DNA from: a virus | Direction: 5' to 3' (one strand) | IMG/VR virus record: IMGVR_UViG_3300037502_001046 | Coordinates: 1-30,076 of that record | DNA length: 30,076 nt | Part shown: positions 9,050 through 17,824 of the stretch, piece after piece | Layout: each line of letters starts with the position of its first letter | Position numbering within the stretch: the first letter of the stretch is position 1 | Translations under genes and position numbers: made by a program | Notes under the pieces: generated by a model | What the model saw: only the letters and a program-made list of their open reading frames with translations | Databases searched by the model: none | Told to the model about the DNA's origin: nothing

Positions 9050-10306
9050 ATGGCAGTTAGAACAATTAGTGCGGCAGGGGGAAACTGGAACTCAACGGCA
9101 ACTTGGGTAGGCGGTGTAATCCCAACAACATCAGACCACGTCGTAGGAGACGCATCATCAGGACAACTTACAGTAAATGTGAATGCCACAGTTCAATATG
9201 TAGATTTTAGTGCTTATACACAAACACTCACGATTACGAACTTTTTACAAACTTCATTAGCATCTGCTACAAATGTTTTTGGTTCAGGTATGAGTTTTGC
9301 AGGAACAGGAAACTATAACTTTTACAATAGTCCAGGAACTATAATCTATAATACAACAAATAGATTACCAAGTTTGCAAATTGCTAATGGAACAAAAACA
9401 TTTTCTACTGATGTTTATTGTGTAAATTTTCTAACACAAAATGAAGTCACATATAATGGAAATTCAATTTATATTTCAGGTAATTTAATTTCTAATTCGG
9501 CTTGTAATGGAACAACAAAATTTGTAATTGACGGAACAGGAACTTTGACGACTTTAAATCATAATGTAGAAACAATAATAAATACGACAGGAACAACTAC
9601 ATTTAGTAATGTTAGGCTTGGAAATAATGTGAATAATTCAACTACAACAATTTTTAGACATCAACAAGGAACAATAGTAAATCCAAGAATAGGCACATTT
9701 TTAAATTATGGGGTTTCTGGTTCAACAACTTTTGATTTAATTTCAGGAACAACTTGGGATTTAACACTTTATTCCCAAACTTCAACACTAACAGTTCCTT
9801 CATTAGTCAATTTTACTGGAACTTGTAATTTTGATAATTTTGTTGTTTCTAATACAGGTGGTAGAGGTGATGCTTTTTCTACAACTTCAAGTAATAGTAT
9901 TAGATTATCAGGTGCAACAATAAATATAAATAATTTCCAATTACAAAATAATTTAGTAAATCCTGCTGGAACTCAAGCTATAGGAGATTTAACATTATTT
10001 CTTCAAACAGGACAAACAATAAATGTTAATAGTCAATTTAATTGTAATGGAGGAATAAATTATGGAACAACAGGAACTACCCCTAATGTTGAAATTAGAA
10101 CCTTTAATTCAGGTTCAACTGCGAATTTAAATATAAATACCAATAATCAATATATTTCATCAACAAGATTTACTGATATAGATTGTAGTGGTGGAAATGC
10201 TGTCTATGGGCAAAATCTTACATTAACAAGAACAACAAACATAACTCAATATACTTTACCTCCAACAACAGGTGGAGGTGGTGGTTCATTCACATTCGTA
10301 AATTAA
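9050..10306 (+). CDS. Second tail fibre / beta-helix surface protein
   Basis: The protein has 418 residues and is dominated by short Asn/Thr/Gly/Ser strands, as in parallel beta-helices. The N-terminus (GGNWNSTATWVGGVIPT, then a DHVV strand) matches the opening of beta-helix repeats in bacterial surface proteins, where a TW-GG--P motif precedes the first coil. The C-terminus ends in a glycine run (TTGGGGGSF). There is no signal peptide or membrane segment. With the fibre at 6706 it forms a fibre module between the tail tip and the tape measure. A depolymerase activity cannot be excluded, but no catalytic motif is visible. Confidence 0.65.
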   Translation: MAVRTISAAGGNWNSTATWVGGVIPTTSDHVVGDASSGQLTVNVNATVQYVDFSAYTQTLTITNFLQTSLASATNVFGSGMSFAGTGNYNFYNSPGTIIYNTTNRLPSLQIANGTKTFSTDVYCVNFLTQNEVTYNGNSIYISGNLISNSACNGTTKFVIDGTGTLTTLNHNVETIINTTGTTTFSNVRLGNNVNNSTTTIFRHQQGTIVNPRIGTFLNYGVSGSTTFDLISGTTWDLTLYSQTSTLTVPSLVNFTGTCNFDNFVVSNTGGRGDAFSTTSSNSIRLSGATININNFQLQNNLVNPAGTQAIGDLTLFLQTGQTINVNSQFNCNGGINYGTTGTTPNVEIRTFNSGSTANLNINTNNQYISSTRFTDIDCSGGNAVYGQNLTLTRTTNITQYTLPPTTGGGGGSFTFVN

Positions 10307-10318
10307 AATTAAATAGAT

Positions 10319-10783
10319 ATGCCAGTAAAAGAATGCCAAGACAATAATAAACCAGGATACAAGTGGGGTGATAGTGGTAAGTGTTATACTTATGACCCAA
10401 AGAATGAAACTTCAAAAAAAGAAGCAAGAAAAAAAGCCAACATTCAAGGTATAGCCATAGGAGACATCAAATTAGAAGGTTTGAGAGTATCTTTTGACTT
10501 CCACGATACTTTGACTACCGAAAAGGGAAAAGAGTTGTTAGATAAAGAAATGAAGGAAAGAAACATTATTTATATTATATCAGCAGCAAATAGTTCAAAA
10601 GATTTAAATGAGTTTGGAAAAAAATATGGTATTCCCTTAACAAGAATATTTGCCACAGGTTCTAATCAAAAAAAGGTTGATAAAATCAAGGAGCTCAATA
10701 TAGTTAGACATTACGACAACGCACAACAAGTAAAAGACATTATTGATAAGGAAGATGTCAAAGTTGAATTAATAAAGGTATAA
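10319..10783 (+). CDS. HAD-like phosphatase with an N-terminal phage-associated Cys domain
   Basis: The protein has 154 residues. Residues 1-46 form a small domain (PVKECQ, PGYKWGDSGKCYTY, then ARKKANIQGIAIG) that I associate with phage head or tail proteins. Residues 54-154 carry HAD-superfamily motifs: FDFHDTLT (motif I, Asp nucleophile and second Asp), IISAAN (motif II Ser), a Lys-rich QKKVDKIKEL segment (motif III) and HYDNAQQV (motif IV acid). The expected reaction is phosphoester hydrolysis on a small substrate, perhaps a nucleotide or polynucleotide end. There is no cap domain, so the substrate is unknown. It lies just before the tape measure gene, an unusual place for an enzyme. Confidence 0.6.
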   Translation: MPVKECQDNNKPGYKWGDSGKCYTYDPKNETSKKEARKKANIQGIAIGDIKLEGLRVSFDFHDTLTTEKGKELLDKEMKERNIIYIISAANSSKDLNEFGKKYGIPLTRIFATGSNQKKVDKIKELNIVRHYDNAQQVKDIIDKEDVKVELIKV

Positions 10784-10789
10784 AAACAC

Positions 10790-10812
10790 ATCTAAATCAC
10801 CAATATTTAGAT
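10790..10812. repeat. Perfect inverted repeat (8 bp arms, 7 base loop) before the tape measure gene
   Basis: ATCTAAAT at 10790-10797 pairs exactly with ATTTAGAT at 10805-10812 around the loop CACCAAT. No U-tract follows on either strand, so it is not a normal terminator. It lies 12 bases ahead of the tape measure ATG. It could be an RNA hairpin affecting translation or a binding site. Confidence 0.6.
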
Positions 10813-10824
10813 TAAAGATAATAT

Positions 10825-13785
10825 ATGGCACAAGAGGCAACAATCAAAATCAATATTGATTCCAAAAACGCTACTAACAATATTGGTAAATTACAAGATG
10901 ATTTACAAGCGACAAGACAAGAATTAGATAGAGTAATCAAAACCTATGGTGAAAACTCTAAACAGGCAGATAATTTACGAAAATCTGTTGCTGGTTTAGA
11001 GATTGAATTGAGTAAATTAGGAGTTGCAAGTAATGAAGTATCTACAAGTAGTCAATCATTAAAGGCTGAACTACGACAATTACAAAATGAATTGGCAAAA
11101 CTTGAACCTGGATCAGCACGATTCGTTCAATTATCCCAAAGAGCAGGTGAATTGAAAGACCAAATTGCCGATGCAAATGCGGTTGTGGGTCAATTAGCCG
11201 GAAATGTTGGTGAAAGATTATTTAATGGTATTACTTCCACAGTTCAAATTGGGGTTGCTGGTTTTTCTGCCGTCCAATCAGCAATCGCTTTAACAGGTGT
11301 TGAGAGTGAAGAACTACAACAAACTATGGTTAGATTACAAGCACTTTTAAATCTATCCCAATCACTTCAAACATTATCAGGATTACCTGATGAAATAACT
11401 AAAATTAGAGCGGCATTTGGGTCTTTAACTACCGCAACCAAAGCACAGAATCTCGCTCAAACACAAACAGCAGTATCCGCAGGTGCCACAGCAGTTGCTA
11501 TGGAAGGTGAAGCGGTCGCAGCAACAGGGGCAGCAGCCTCAACAAGTTTGTTTGCGACAGCTCTAAACGCATTACCACTTGTTGGTATTGTGGCCGCAAT
11601 TGGAGCAGTAGTATATGGATTATATCAATATGCAACTGCAACAGGTGAAACAACAGAACAAAAAGAAAAACAAAGAAAGGAGACAGAAGAATTAAATAAA
11701 AAAATACAAGAGGAAAACGAAAATATTGGTGAAAATGCTGGAGCATATCTACCTTTAATTTTTCAGTTAAAAAATACAAATAAAAACTCCAAAGAAAGAA
11801 AGACATTAATTAAAGAAATTAATGATACATATGGAACGACATTTAAAAACCTACAAGATGAGACAGCATTTCAATCACAATTAAATATTTCGATCAAAGA
11901 GTATATCGCATTACAGGTTTTAAAGGCAAGAGCTCAGGCCAAAGAAAAAGAACAAGCGGCAGCAGTTGGGGCTTTAATTAAGGCACAAGATGAATTGACT
12001 AAATTTCAAAACACTTATGCTGGAATGAGTGAAAAAGAAATTGCCGATTACGACCAAAAAAGATATGGAGTTTCTGTTTATAGTGATGGTTTAAATAAAT
12101 TGACTTTTGAAGTTTCAAGAGCCCAAGCCAAAGCAGAAGAATATGCAATTAGTTCAGGTGATTTACAAAAAGAAATTGATAAATTAACCCTATCTGGTAA
12201 AAGATATACAACACAAACTAACCATTCAACTAAATCTACTGATAATAATACAGAAGCAACTGAAAAGTATGCTGATTTATTGGATGAAGTTAAAAACAAA
12301 ATCAACAGAGAAATTGCCGTTCAACAAACATTAGATAAAATTACAAGTGAAAGGATTGATAATACCCTTAAAAAAGAAGAAAACGCAATCAATAAACAAT
12401 ATGGGGATGAAAGACAAAATATTATAAATAGGGCGATTGAAAGGGAAATACGAGCAACTGAAGAAAAGTTTAAAAAAGAGGGTAAAACAGAAGAACAATA
12501 TAGAACCCAAATCCAATCAATTAGAGACAACTACCAAACTTACTTACTTGATAGTGAAAAGAACTTATTAGACCAATTAGAAACATTTAGAAAAGAGGAT
12601 TTAACTAATCTTCAAAATACTTATACACTTCAAGAACAAATTGTTTTAAATAACACACAACAGATTTTAGAAAATACAAGGTTATTGGAATTGGAATATC
12701 AAAAACAAGCTGAAATTGATGCTGTTGATGCGACAACCCAAACCGAAGAAGTCAAAAATCAAAAGAAATTAGAGATTAGAAAAAAATATGCTGATCAGGA
12801 AATTGCGTTTATCAAATCATTAGCACAAAAAGAACAACAGGCATTAGATTTACAACTTCAACAAACACTAACGAAAGAAGGGATTACACAACAAGAAAAG
12901 GAACAAGCCCAAGCCAAGTATAGTCAAGATACTATTAAACTCGCACAGGAGACCGCAGACAAGATAAATGAGATAAATACTGGTATTAAATCCCCAATTC
13001 CTGAAACTCCACAAGCGAAAGTTGATTCTGCTGTCGCACAAGCGACCAAATATGTTGATACGATTGCATCACTTTATAATCAATTATCTAATGTAATCCA
13101 AATGGCAACAGAAAGTCAATTCGGTCAAAGACAAGATAAGATTGATGAAGCTTATAAAGTAGAAAAGGAATCATTAGAGGGGTCATTAGAACAACAGATA
13201 ATCACAAGAGAACAATATGATAGTGATATTGCGAGATTAGACCAAAAGAAGTTTGAAGAAGAAAAACAATTAAAGAAAGAACAATTTGAAATCAGTAAGA
13301 AATTACAGATTACAAACGCAATCATTCAAGGAGCACAAGCTGTATTGGCGGCATATTCATCAGGGGTTGCAGTTCCAATTGCCGGTATTACATTAGGGCC
13401 TATAAACGCGGCATTAGCAGGAGCCATCGCAGCGGCACAATTAGCGGTAATTTCAAACCAACAATTTACGGCAGCAGAAGGTGGTATAGTTCCTGGTTAT
13501 GGTCCAGGTAATATTGACTCTGTCCCTTCGTTATTGGCACCAGGGGAAGCTGTAATCAATTCACAATCAGCACAGATGTTCCCAAATCTTATATCACAGA
13601 TTAACGAAGCTGGTGGTGGTAAATCATTAGTTCCTGACCTTCCTCCAAAAAGTGCGTCCCAACAGACACCAAATGTATTCGTTCAAAAGGAAATGAACCA
13701 ACCAATAAAGGCCTTTGTTGTGGAAACCGATATAAGTGATTCACAACGAAGAATAAACCGAATTAAACAATCGGTAGAGTTTTAA
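10825..13785 (+). CDS. Tape measure protein
   Basis: The protein has 986 residues. The N-terminus is coiled coil with heptads (residues 20-125: KLQDDLQATRQEL and similar). It is followed by an Ala-rich region and a hydrophobic segment at about 241-270 (LPLVGIVAAIGAVVYGLY). Long Lys/Glu/Gln coiled coil fills about 275-830. A second hydrophobic stretch spans about 829-880. The C-terminal motif GGIVPGYGPGNIDSVPSLLAPGEAVI, at about 885-910, is a hallmark of tape measure proteins. Using the known rule of about 0.15 nm per residue, the tail would be near 150 nm. No lytic transglycosylase or peptidase domain is evident. The gene is preceded by a hairpin and an ATATTTA element. Confidence 0.9.
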   Translation: MAQEATIKINIDSKNATNNIGKLQDDLQATRQELDRVIKTYGENSKQADNLRKSVAGLEIELSKLGVASNEVSTSSQSLKAELRQLQNELAKLEPGSARFVQLSQRAGELKDQIADANAVVGQLAGNVGERLFNGITSTVQIGVAGFSAVQSAIALTGVESEELQQTMVRLQALLNLSQSLQTLSGLPDEITKIRAAFGSLTTATKAQNLAQTQTAVSAGATAVAMEGEAVAATGAAASTSLFATALNALPLVGIVAAIGAVVYGLYQYATATGETTEQKEKQRKETEELNKKIQEENENIGENAGAYLPLIFQLKNTNKNSKERKTLIKEINDTYGTTFKNLQDETAFQSQLNISIKEYIALQVLKARAQAKEKEQAAAVGALIKAQDELTKFQNTYAGMSEKEIADYDQKRYGVSVYSDGLNKLTFEVSRAQAKAEEYAISSGDLQKEIDKLTLSGKRYTTQTNHSTKSTDNNTEATEKYADLLDEVKNKINREIAVQQTLDKITSERIDNTLKKEENAINKQYGDERQNIINRAIEREIRATEEKFKKEGKTEEQYRTQIQSIRDNYQTYLLDSEKNLLDQLETFRKEDLTNLQNTYTLQEQIVLNNTQQILENTRLLELEYQKQAEIDAVDATTQTEEVKNQKKLEIRKKYADQEIAFIKSLAQKEQQALDLQLQQTLTKEGITQQEKEQAQAKYSQDTIKLAQETADKINEINTGIKSPIPETPQAKVDSAVAQATKYVDTIASLYNQLSNVIQMATESQFGQRQDKIDEAYKVEKESLEGSLEQQIITREQYDSDIARLDQKKFEEEKQLKKEQFEISKKLQITNAIIQGAQAVLAAYSSGVAVPIAGITLGPINAALAGAIAAAQLAVISNQQFTAAEGGIVPGYGPGNIDSVPSLLAPGEAVINSQSAQMFPNLISQINEAGGGKSLVPDLPPKSASQQTPNVFVQKEMNQPIKAFVVETDISDSQRRINRIKQSVEF

Positions 13786-13797
13786 TATTTATATCGT

Positions 13798-14760
13798 ATG
13801 AAATACTTTTTTAACGAAGATAAACTACCTGTTCTATTATTAGATTTTGAGGAAGAAGTAATGAACTCTGGTATGGACGCCATTTCGTTTGTTGATAATC
13901 CCGCAACTAAAATCAAATGGGAGATTTTTCAAGACATAGAAGATAGTTATAACGATTATCCAATATCAGCTCAAAACAACGCATGTAGAGCGTTGAAATA
14001 CAAAGAAAAACACCCAAACACAGATTGTGGAACAAGAACAGGTTGGGCAAGAGCCAATCAGTTATGCGGTAGAAGAAATATCACAGTAGAAACAATCGCA
14101 CGCATGGCATCGTTCAAAAGACATCAACAAAACAAAGATGTCCCTTATGATAAAGGATGTGGTGGTCTTATGTGGGACGCATGGGGTGGTGATGAAGGAG
14201 TTGATTGGGCCATTAGAAAATTGGAGTATATCAATAACAGATTAAAGGCTTCTTCATTCAACAAGTTTGAAACCATAGACGAAGAAAAAAGATTAGTTAG
14301 TTCCCCCGTTATGTTGGCAGACACTAACATTCTACGATACAATCCTGATCTAGGAAAATACTATGTGAAGTTCAAACCTGAAACCATAGAGAAAATGATG
14401 AAAAAGTATTTCAAAGAAAACAAAATCCATAAAGTAAATCTAAATCACGACCCCCGATCAAAACAAGACAATATCTATATGGTAGAAAGTTATATTGTTG
14501 GGGACAGGAACAAATCAAACTTATTTACGGATTTACCTGATGGAACTTGGGTTGCTACTTTCTTGGTTGAGAATGATGAAGTTTGGGAGAAAATTAAAAA
14601 CGGAGAATATAACGGATTTAGTTTGGAAGGGTTTTTTATTGAAAAATATGAAGACGAGATGATTTCCAAGATGGAACAAAAAATCAACGAGATTTTGGAA
14701 GGTAAAGAAAGTGATGAAGACAAAGAAATAAAAATAAAAAATCTATTAAATATCAAATGA
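13798..14760 (+). CDS. Prohead protease, XkdF type (Peptidase_S78_2), with an inserted Cys/Trp domain
   Basis: The protein has 320 residues. The protease fold is split: residues 20-45 (SGMDAISFVDNPA) give the N-terminal strand, and residues 165-282 the body. Conserved elements in the body are SSPVMLADTNILR, YYVKFKPETIEKM, VNLNHDP (His217, likely catalytic), YMVESYIV (Ser231, likely nucleophile) and GFSLEGFF. Residues 55-145 form an inserted domain with GTRTGWARANQLC, TIARMASFKRHQ and GGLMWDAWGGDEGVDWAIR. This module also occurs in other phage head proteins. The C-terminus is an acidic helix. It would mature the head and clip the scaffold encoded just downstream. The last 4 bases overlap the holin start (ATGA). 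Confidence 0.82.
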   Translation: MKYFFNEDKLPVLLLDFEEEVMNSGMDAISFVDNPATKIKWEIFQDIEDSYNDYPISAQNNACRALKYKEKHPNTDCGTRTGWARANQLCGRRNITVETIARMASFKRHQQNKDVPYDKGCGGLMWDAWGGDEGVDWAIRKLEYINNRLKASSFNKFETIDEEKRLVSSPVMLADTNILRYNPDLGKYYVKFKPETIEKMMKKYFKENKIHKVNLNHDPRSKQDNIYMVESYIVGDRNKSNLFTDLPDGTWVATFLVENDEVWEKIKNGEYNGFSLEGFFIEKYEDEMISKMEQKINEILEGKESDEDKEIKIKNLLNIK

Positions 14761-15182
14761 AAAATGTATTAAACGCAATTGGTGTGTTTTTATCACCAGT
14801 AATTCCTATGTTGGCTATTTGTTTCTTTTTTGTGTTGATTGACACAATAACAGGTAGAAAGGCCGCAAGAAAAAGAGGTGAAGATGTAAATTCTCGTAGA
14901 ACAAGATTGGGTGTTGTATCCAAATTACTAACATATTTTTCAGTAGTCCTTTTGGCATATTTTACTGACTACTATATTCTAAATGAAATTACAACTCGTT
15001 ATGTATGGTTTGATTACTTATTCACTCGTTCTTGGACTGGTGTTTTGATATGGATTGAATGGACGAGTATAAACGAAAATATTAAAACATTAAGGGGTAT
15101 TTCCCTAAATGAAAAAGCCATTTCCTTCATCGAAGGAGTAAAAAAAATCGTTAGAGAACTAATGGTGATTAAACAACAATAA
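14757..15182 (+). CDS. Holin, phage_holin_4 (toxin secretion/phage lysis) type
   Basis: The protein has 141 residues and hydrophobic segments at about 9-30, 56-76 and 84-103. The motif VLIDTITGRKAARKRG just after the first segment and the sequence RLGVVSKLLTYFSVVLLAY are typical of the Bacillus phi29-like holin_4 family, which permeabilises the inner membrane at lysis. The tail is basic and amphipathic. It overlaps the protease stop by ATGA and is followed by the scaffold, so the lysis gene sits inside the head operon. A structural membrane-associated role is the alternative. Confidence 0.7.
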   Translation: MKNVLNAIGVFLSPVIPMLAICFFFVLIDTITGRKAARKRGEDVNSRRTRLGVVSKLLTYFSVVLLAYFTDYYILNEITTRYVWFDYLFTRSWTGVLIWIEWTSINENIKTLRGISLNEKAISFIEGVKKIVRELMVIKQQ

Positions 15183-15206
15183 ACAAATAATAATTTAATG
15201 TGTATT

Positions 15207-15956
15207 ATGAACGGAAAATCAAACATTATAGCAAAAATTAGAGAACTTTTTGCTGAAACAAAAATGACGGCTGATTACACATCAACCACAAATGACATCA
15301 TTAGAGTATTCGGTGATTTCGCAGTTGGTAGTGATGTTAAGGCAGTCGCTCAAGGAGAGGAAACGACTTTACCTGATGGAACATATCCTTTGGATAATGG
15401 TAAATCAATTGTCGTAGAAGCTGAAAAAATCAAAGAGATTAACGACTTCCCAAAAATTGAAAATATGGGGGAAGATAAAAAAGAAGAAGTGAAAATGGAA
15501 GAAGATTACAAAAACGAGATTTTATCCAAACTGATCGACGGAACAGAAGTAAAAGTTTTATCAAAAGGTGAAGCTTTATCTGTTGGTGATAAAGTTTTGG
15601 TTAAAGCGGGTGAAGAGTTCATTAAAGCTCCTGAAGGAAAACACGAATTAGAAGGAGGACTTGTAATTTATGTTGATGCTGAAGGATATATCAACGAACT
15701 TGAAACAAAAGAAACCGAAGAAAAAGAAGACGAAACTGAAATGAAAACTATGTTTGAAGCAGTATCATCTTTGAAAGAAATGATTGAATCGTTAAAAGGA
15801 ACGATTACTGACTTGAAGAATGAAAATACTGATTTGAAAAACAGATTTGAGAAGTTCAGTAAATCCCCTTCAACTGAATCAATTACAACAAAACAAGAGA
15901 ACATCTCTATAACTGCCTCTAAATGGGAAAAAGCAAAACAATTGCGAATTAAATAA
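15207..15956 (+). CDS. Probable capsid scaffold with duplicated small modules and coiled-coil C-terminus
   Basis: From ATG 15207 the protein has 249 residues; an in-frame ATG at 15198 adds three residues (M-C-I), which I think are not used. The sequence is very acidic. Two related modules occur: GSDVKAVAQGEETTLPDGTY with DNGKSIVVEAEKIKEI, and DGTEVKVLSKGEAL with EGKHELEGGLVIYVDAEGYI. Each resembles a short beta-barrel repeat. A long coiled coil (MFEAVSSLKEMIESL, DLKNENTDLKNRFEKF) and a basic end (KWEKAKQLRIK) follow. Position between protease and major capsid protein, acidity and a basic C-terminal end all fit an internal scaffold. No homologue is assigned. Confidence 0.6.
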   Translation: MNGKSNIIAKIRELFAETKMTADYTSTTNDIIRVFGDFAVGSDVKAVAQGEETTLPDGTYPLDNGKSIVVEAEKIKEINDFPKIENMGEDKKEEVKMEEDYKNEILSKLIDGTEVKVLSKGEALSVGDKVLVKAGEEFIKAPEGKHELEGGLVIYVDAEGYINELETKETEEKEDETEMKTMFEAVSSLKEMIESLKGTITDLKNENTDLKNRFEKFSKSPSTESITTKQENISITASKWEKAKQLRIK

Positions 15957-15991
15957 ACAATAAAAATAAACCTTAAAAAAAGAAAAAAGAA

Positions 15992-16918
15992 ATGAGTTTA
16001 AATATTTCAAACTTAACGGCTTATGTGGATCAGCAAAGAATGGCGTTGATTAGAAAAATGGTTTTGGGTGGAAGAAGTATCAACTTCTTTACAGTTCAAC
16101 CTGACATCAAATCAGCAGCGTCAATCAACACTTTATCCTCTAACCTTGTAGCTCAGGCCGGAGCCTGTGGTTTCACCGATGCTGGAACAACTGACTTGAA
16201 CCAAAACACTTTGACTGTATGTCCTTTGAAAGTGAATGAATCAATCTGTATCAACGATGTAGAATCTGTATATCTACAATACTTGGTTGCACCTGGTTCA
16301 TACGCAGAGAACTTCGGTTTTGAAGAATTATACGCAGAAGACAAAGTTGCGAACATCTCTTCATTAATTGATACTTTGGTATGGGTTGGTGATACAAACC
16401 TTACAGGTCAAACTTCATTATGTGATGGTCTAATCACATTAGGAGAAGGGACTTATTCAGCTTCAACAGTAGCGGGTAATATCTCATCAGCAACAGCTAT
16501 TACAGCAAACAACATCATCGGTTTAGTAGATGATATGGTGTCTGTAATTCCTGCAAACATAATCGACAGAGATGACTTGTATTTATTTATGGGTTATGAC
16601 ACTTACAGATTATACGCATTAGCGTTGAGAAACGCAAACTTGTTCCACTACACAGGAGCAGAAGACCAGGGAGAACAATTCTCTCAAATGGTTCCTGGAA
16701 CTAATGTTAGAGCAATCGCTGTAAAAGGATTGAATGGTTCTAACAAAATGTTCTTATCCGCCAAAGCAAATATCGTTTATGGATGTGATTTATTAAATGA
16801 CTATGAAAACCTACAAATTTTCTGGTCTAACGACCACCAAGAAGTAAGAGTAGTTGCTAAATGGAAATCAGGTGTGAATTGTGCATTCTGGGATTATGTA
16901 GTATTATTCTCTCTATAA
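15992..16918 (+). CDS. Major capsid protein (HK97 fold, by context)
   Basis: The protein has 308 residues and follows the protease and scaffold, the classical site for the major capsid protein. It has a helical N-terminus (ISNLTAYVDQQRMALIRKMV), mixed beta/helix content, a segment with LYLFMGYDTYRLYALALRNANLF and a C-terminal beta ending in VRVVAKWKSGVNCAFWDYVV. The leader is A-rich with no Shine-Dalgarno sequence, as in highly expressed Bacteroidota genes. A GC-rich hairpin follows 18 bases after the stop and may protect or limit the transcript. The gene is somewhat richer in C at third positions than its neighbours, which would fit high expression. Confidence 0.82.
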   Translation: MSLNISNLTAYVDQQRMALIRKMVLGGRSINFFTVQPDIKSAASINTLSSNLVAQAGACGFTDAGTTDLNQNTLTVCPLKVNESICINDVESVYLQYLVAPGSYAENFGFEELYAEDKVANISSLIDTLVWVGDTNLTGQTSLCDGLITLGEGTYSASTVAGNISSATAITANNIIGLVDDMVSVIPANIIDRDDLYLFMGYDTYRLYALALRNANLFHYTGAEDQGEQFSQMVPGTNVRAIAVKGLNGSNKMFLSAKANIVYGCDLLNDYENLQIFWSNDHQEVRVVAKWKSGVNCAFWDYVVLFSL

Positions 16919-16935
16919 TCTAAATTGAAAAAACA

Positions 16936-16956
16936 AAGGGGGTGAAAGTCCCCCTT
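16936..16956. terminator. Hairpin between the capsid and tail tube genes
   Basis: AAGGGGG (16936-16942) pairs with CCCCCTT (16950-16956) around a 7-base loop. On the plus strand only TTATTA follows, so it would be a weak attenuator or an mRNA-stabilising end for the capsid transcript. On the minus strand the stem is followed by TTTGTTTTTT, a better U-tract, so it could also block antisense transcription. Confidence 0.6.
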
Positions 16957-16989
16957 ATTAAAAAATAAACAAAATTAAAAACAAATAAT

Positions 16990-17514
16990 ATGAGTTTTAC
17001 TTGTAATTTGAATGATGGATATGTTTTAGGTTGTTCTTCAATCGGTGGTGTAGAGAAATTATGGATCGGGGAGTGGTTGCCAATCACAGCATATACACAA
17101 GATGCTTGTGGTATTATCACAGGTTTAACTGCAGCAGGTTCTTTAAGTGTGTATGAGTTTGAACAAGATATAGAACATGCCGGATTAGTTCAAACAGGAC
17201 AATATTCCAGAGAAAATGGAACAGTATTCTACGAATCAAATATGTCAATTAAATTGATTGGACTTGATTGTAATGTAAGAAACCGAATGGTTGAATTGGG
17301 TAGAGCCCCATTATTCGCAGTTGTTAAATCAAACGCGGGTGATTACTACTATTTAGGTTTAGAATCAGCCGGTAGAGCGTCTGCTGGTGAAGCATCTTTG
17401 GGTGTTGCACTTGGAGATATGAACGGATTGTCTCAAACTATCCAATGGAAATCTGCGAATGGAGCGTTTCTTATTGACCCTGCATTATTAGGAACTACAA
17501 TTACTATTAACTAA
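16990..17514 (+). CDS. Probable major tail tube protein
   Basis: The protein has 174 residues, is beta-rich, and starts SFTCNLNDGYVLGCSSIGGVEKLWI. The opening (Cys, Gly, then IGGVEKLWIGEW) and later segments (VYEFEQDIEHAGLVQTGQ, RMVELGRAPLFAVVKSNAGDYYYLG) resemble tail tube-like proteins that follow the capsid gene in Bacteroidota phages. It ends the large plus-strand late block; a strong bidirectional terminator lies 37 bases downstream. A head decoration protein is the alternative. Confidence 0.6.
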   Translation: MSFTCNLNDGYVLGCSSIGGVEKLWIGEWLPITAYTQDACGIITGLTAAGSLSVYEFEQDIEHAGLVQTGQYSRENGTVFYESNMSIKLIGLDCNVRNRMVELGRAPLFAVVKSNAGDYYYLGLESAGRASAGEASLGVALGDMNGLSQTIQWKSANGAFLIDPALLGTTITIN

Positions 17515-17550
17515 TTGTAATCAGGCTCGACCTGTCTTTATATGTGGATG

Positions 17551-17580
17551 AACCCCCTAATGGATTTTAGGGGGTTTTTT
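17551..17580. terminator. Strong bidirectional intrinsic terminator
   Basis: A 10-bp stem (AACCCCCTAA at 17551-17560, TTAGGGGGTT at 17567-17576) surrounds the loop TGGATT, with TTTT following at 17577-17580. The stem-flanking bases serve both orientations. It separates the convergent tail tube gene (plus) and the 72-residue gene (minus). Confidence 0.9.
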
Positions 17581-17582
17581 AT

Positions 17583-17801
17583 TTACATCCAATCATCTTC
17601 AAAATAATCGTCGTTATAAATAGTTTCCATTACATCACCAAATAACTCATCAAATTCATTGTAAAAACCCGTTTCTACTTGTGATTGAGTATATCCTATT
17701 GGAATAGGTTTTTCATCCTCCACACACCAAGTTTCGTAGTTAAACAATACTGCTACATAACCCCTTCGGTTAAGTTCTTTAATCATTTCGTTTGTCGTCA
17801 T
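17583..17801 (-). CDS. Small acidic hypothetical protein
   Basis: The protein has 72 residues from ATG 17801 (MTTNEMIKELNRRGYVAVLF). The start is fixed by the promoter at 17825-17856: the longer frame would begin with TTG at 17855, inside that promoter. The C-terminus is very acidic (DDYFEDDWM). The N-terminal segment NEMIKELNRRGY looks like a short helical binding motif. It has its own promoter and ends next to the bidirectional terminator, forming a small cassette with the HNH gene. No function is assigned. Confidence 0.65.
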   Translation of the reverse strand: MTTNEMIKELNRRGYVAVLFNYETWCVEDEKPIPIGYTQSQVETGFYNEFDELFGDVMETIYNDDYFEDDWM

Positions 17802-17824
17802 ATTATTTGGTTTAAATGTTTCTA

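Noticed and set aside
11498-11806. Minus-strand hydrophobic frame of 102 residues inside the tape measure gene
   Set aside because: It is antisense of a Lys/Glu/Gln-rich coiled coil, which automatically reads as Leu/Phe-rich. It has no promoter and the plus-strand gene is certain.
17515-17550. tRNA or other RNA gene in the short GC-richer stretch after the tail tube gene
   Set aside because: Only a 4-bp stem (CAGG/CCTG) forms; there is no cloverleaf or further structure apart from the terminator.
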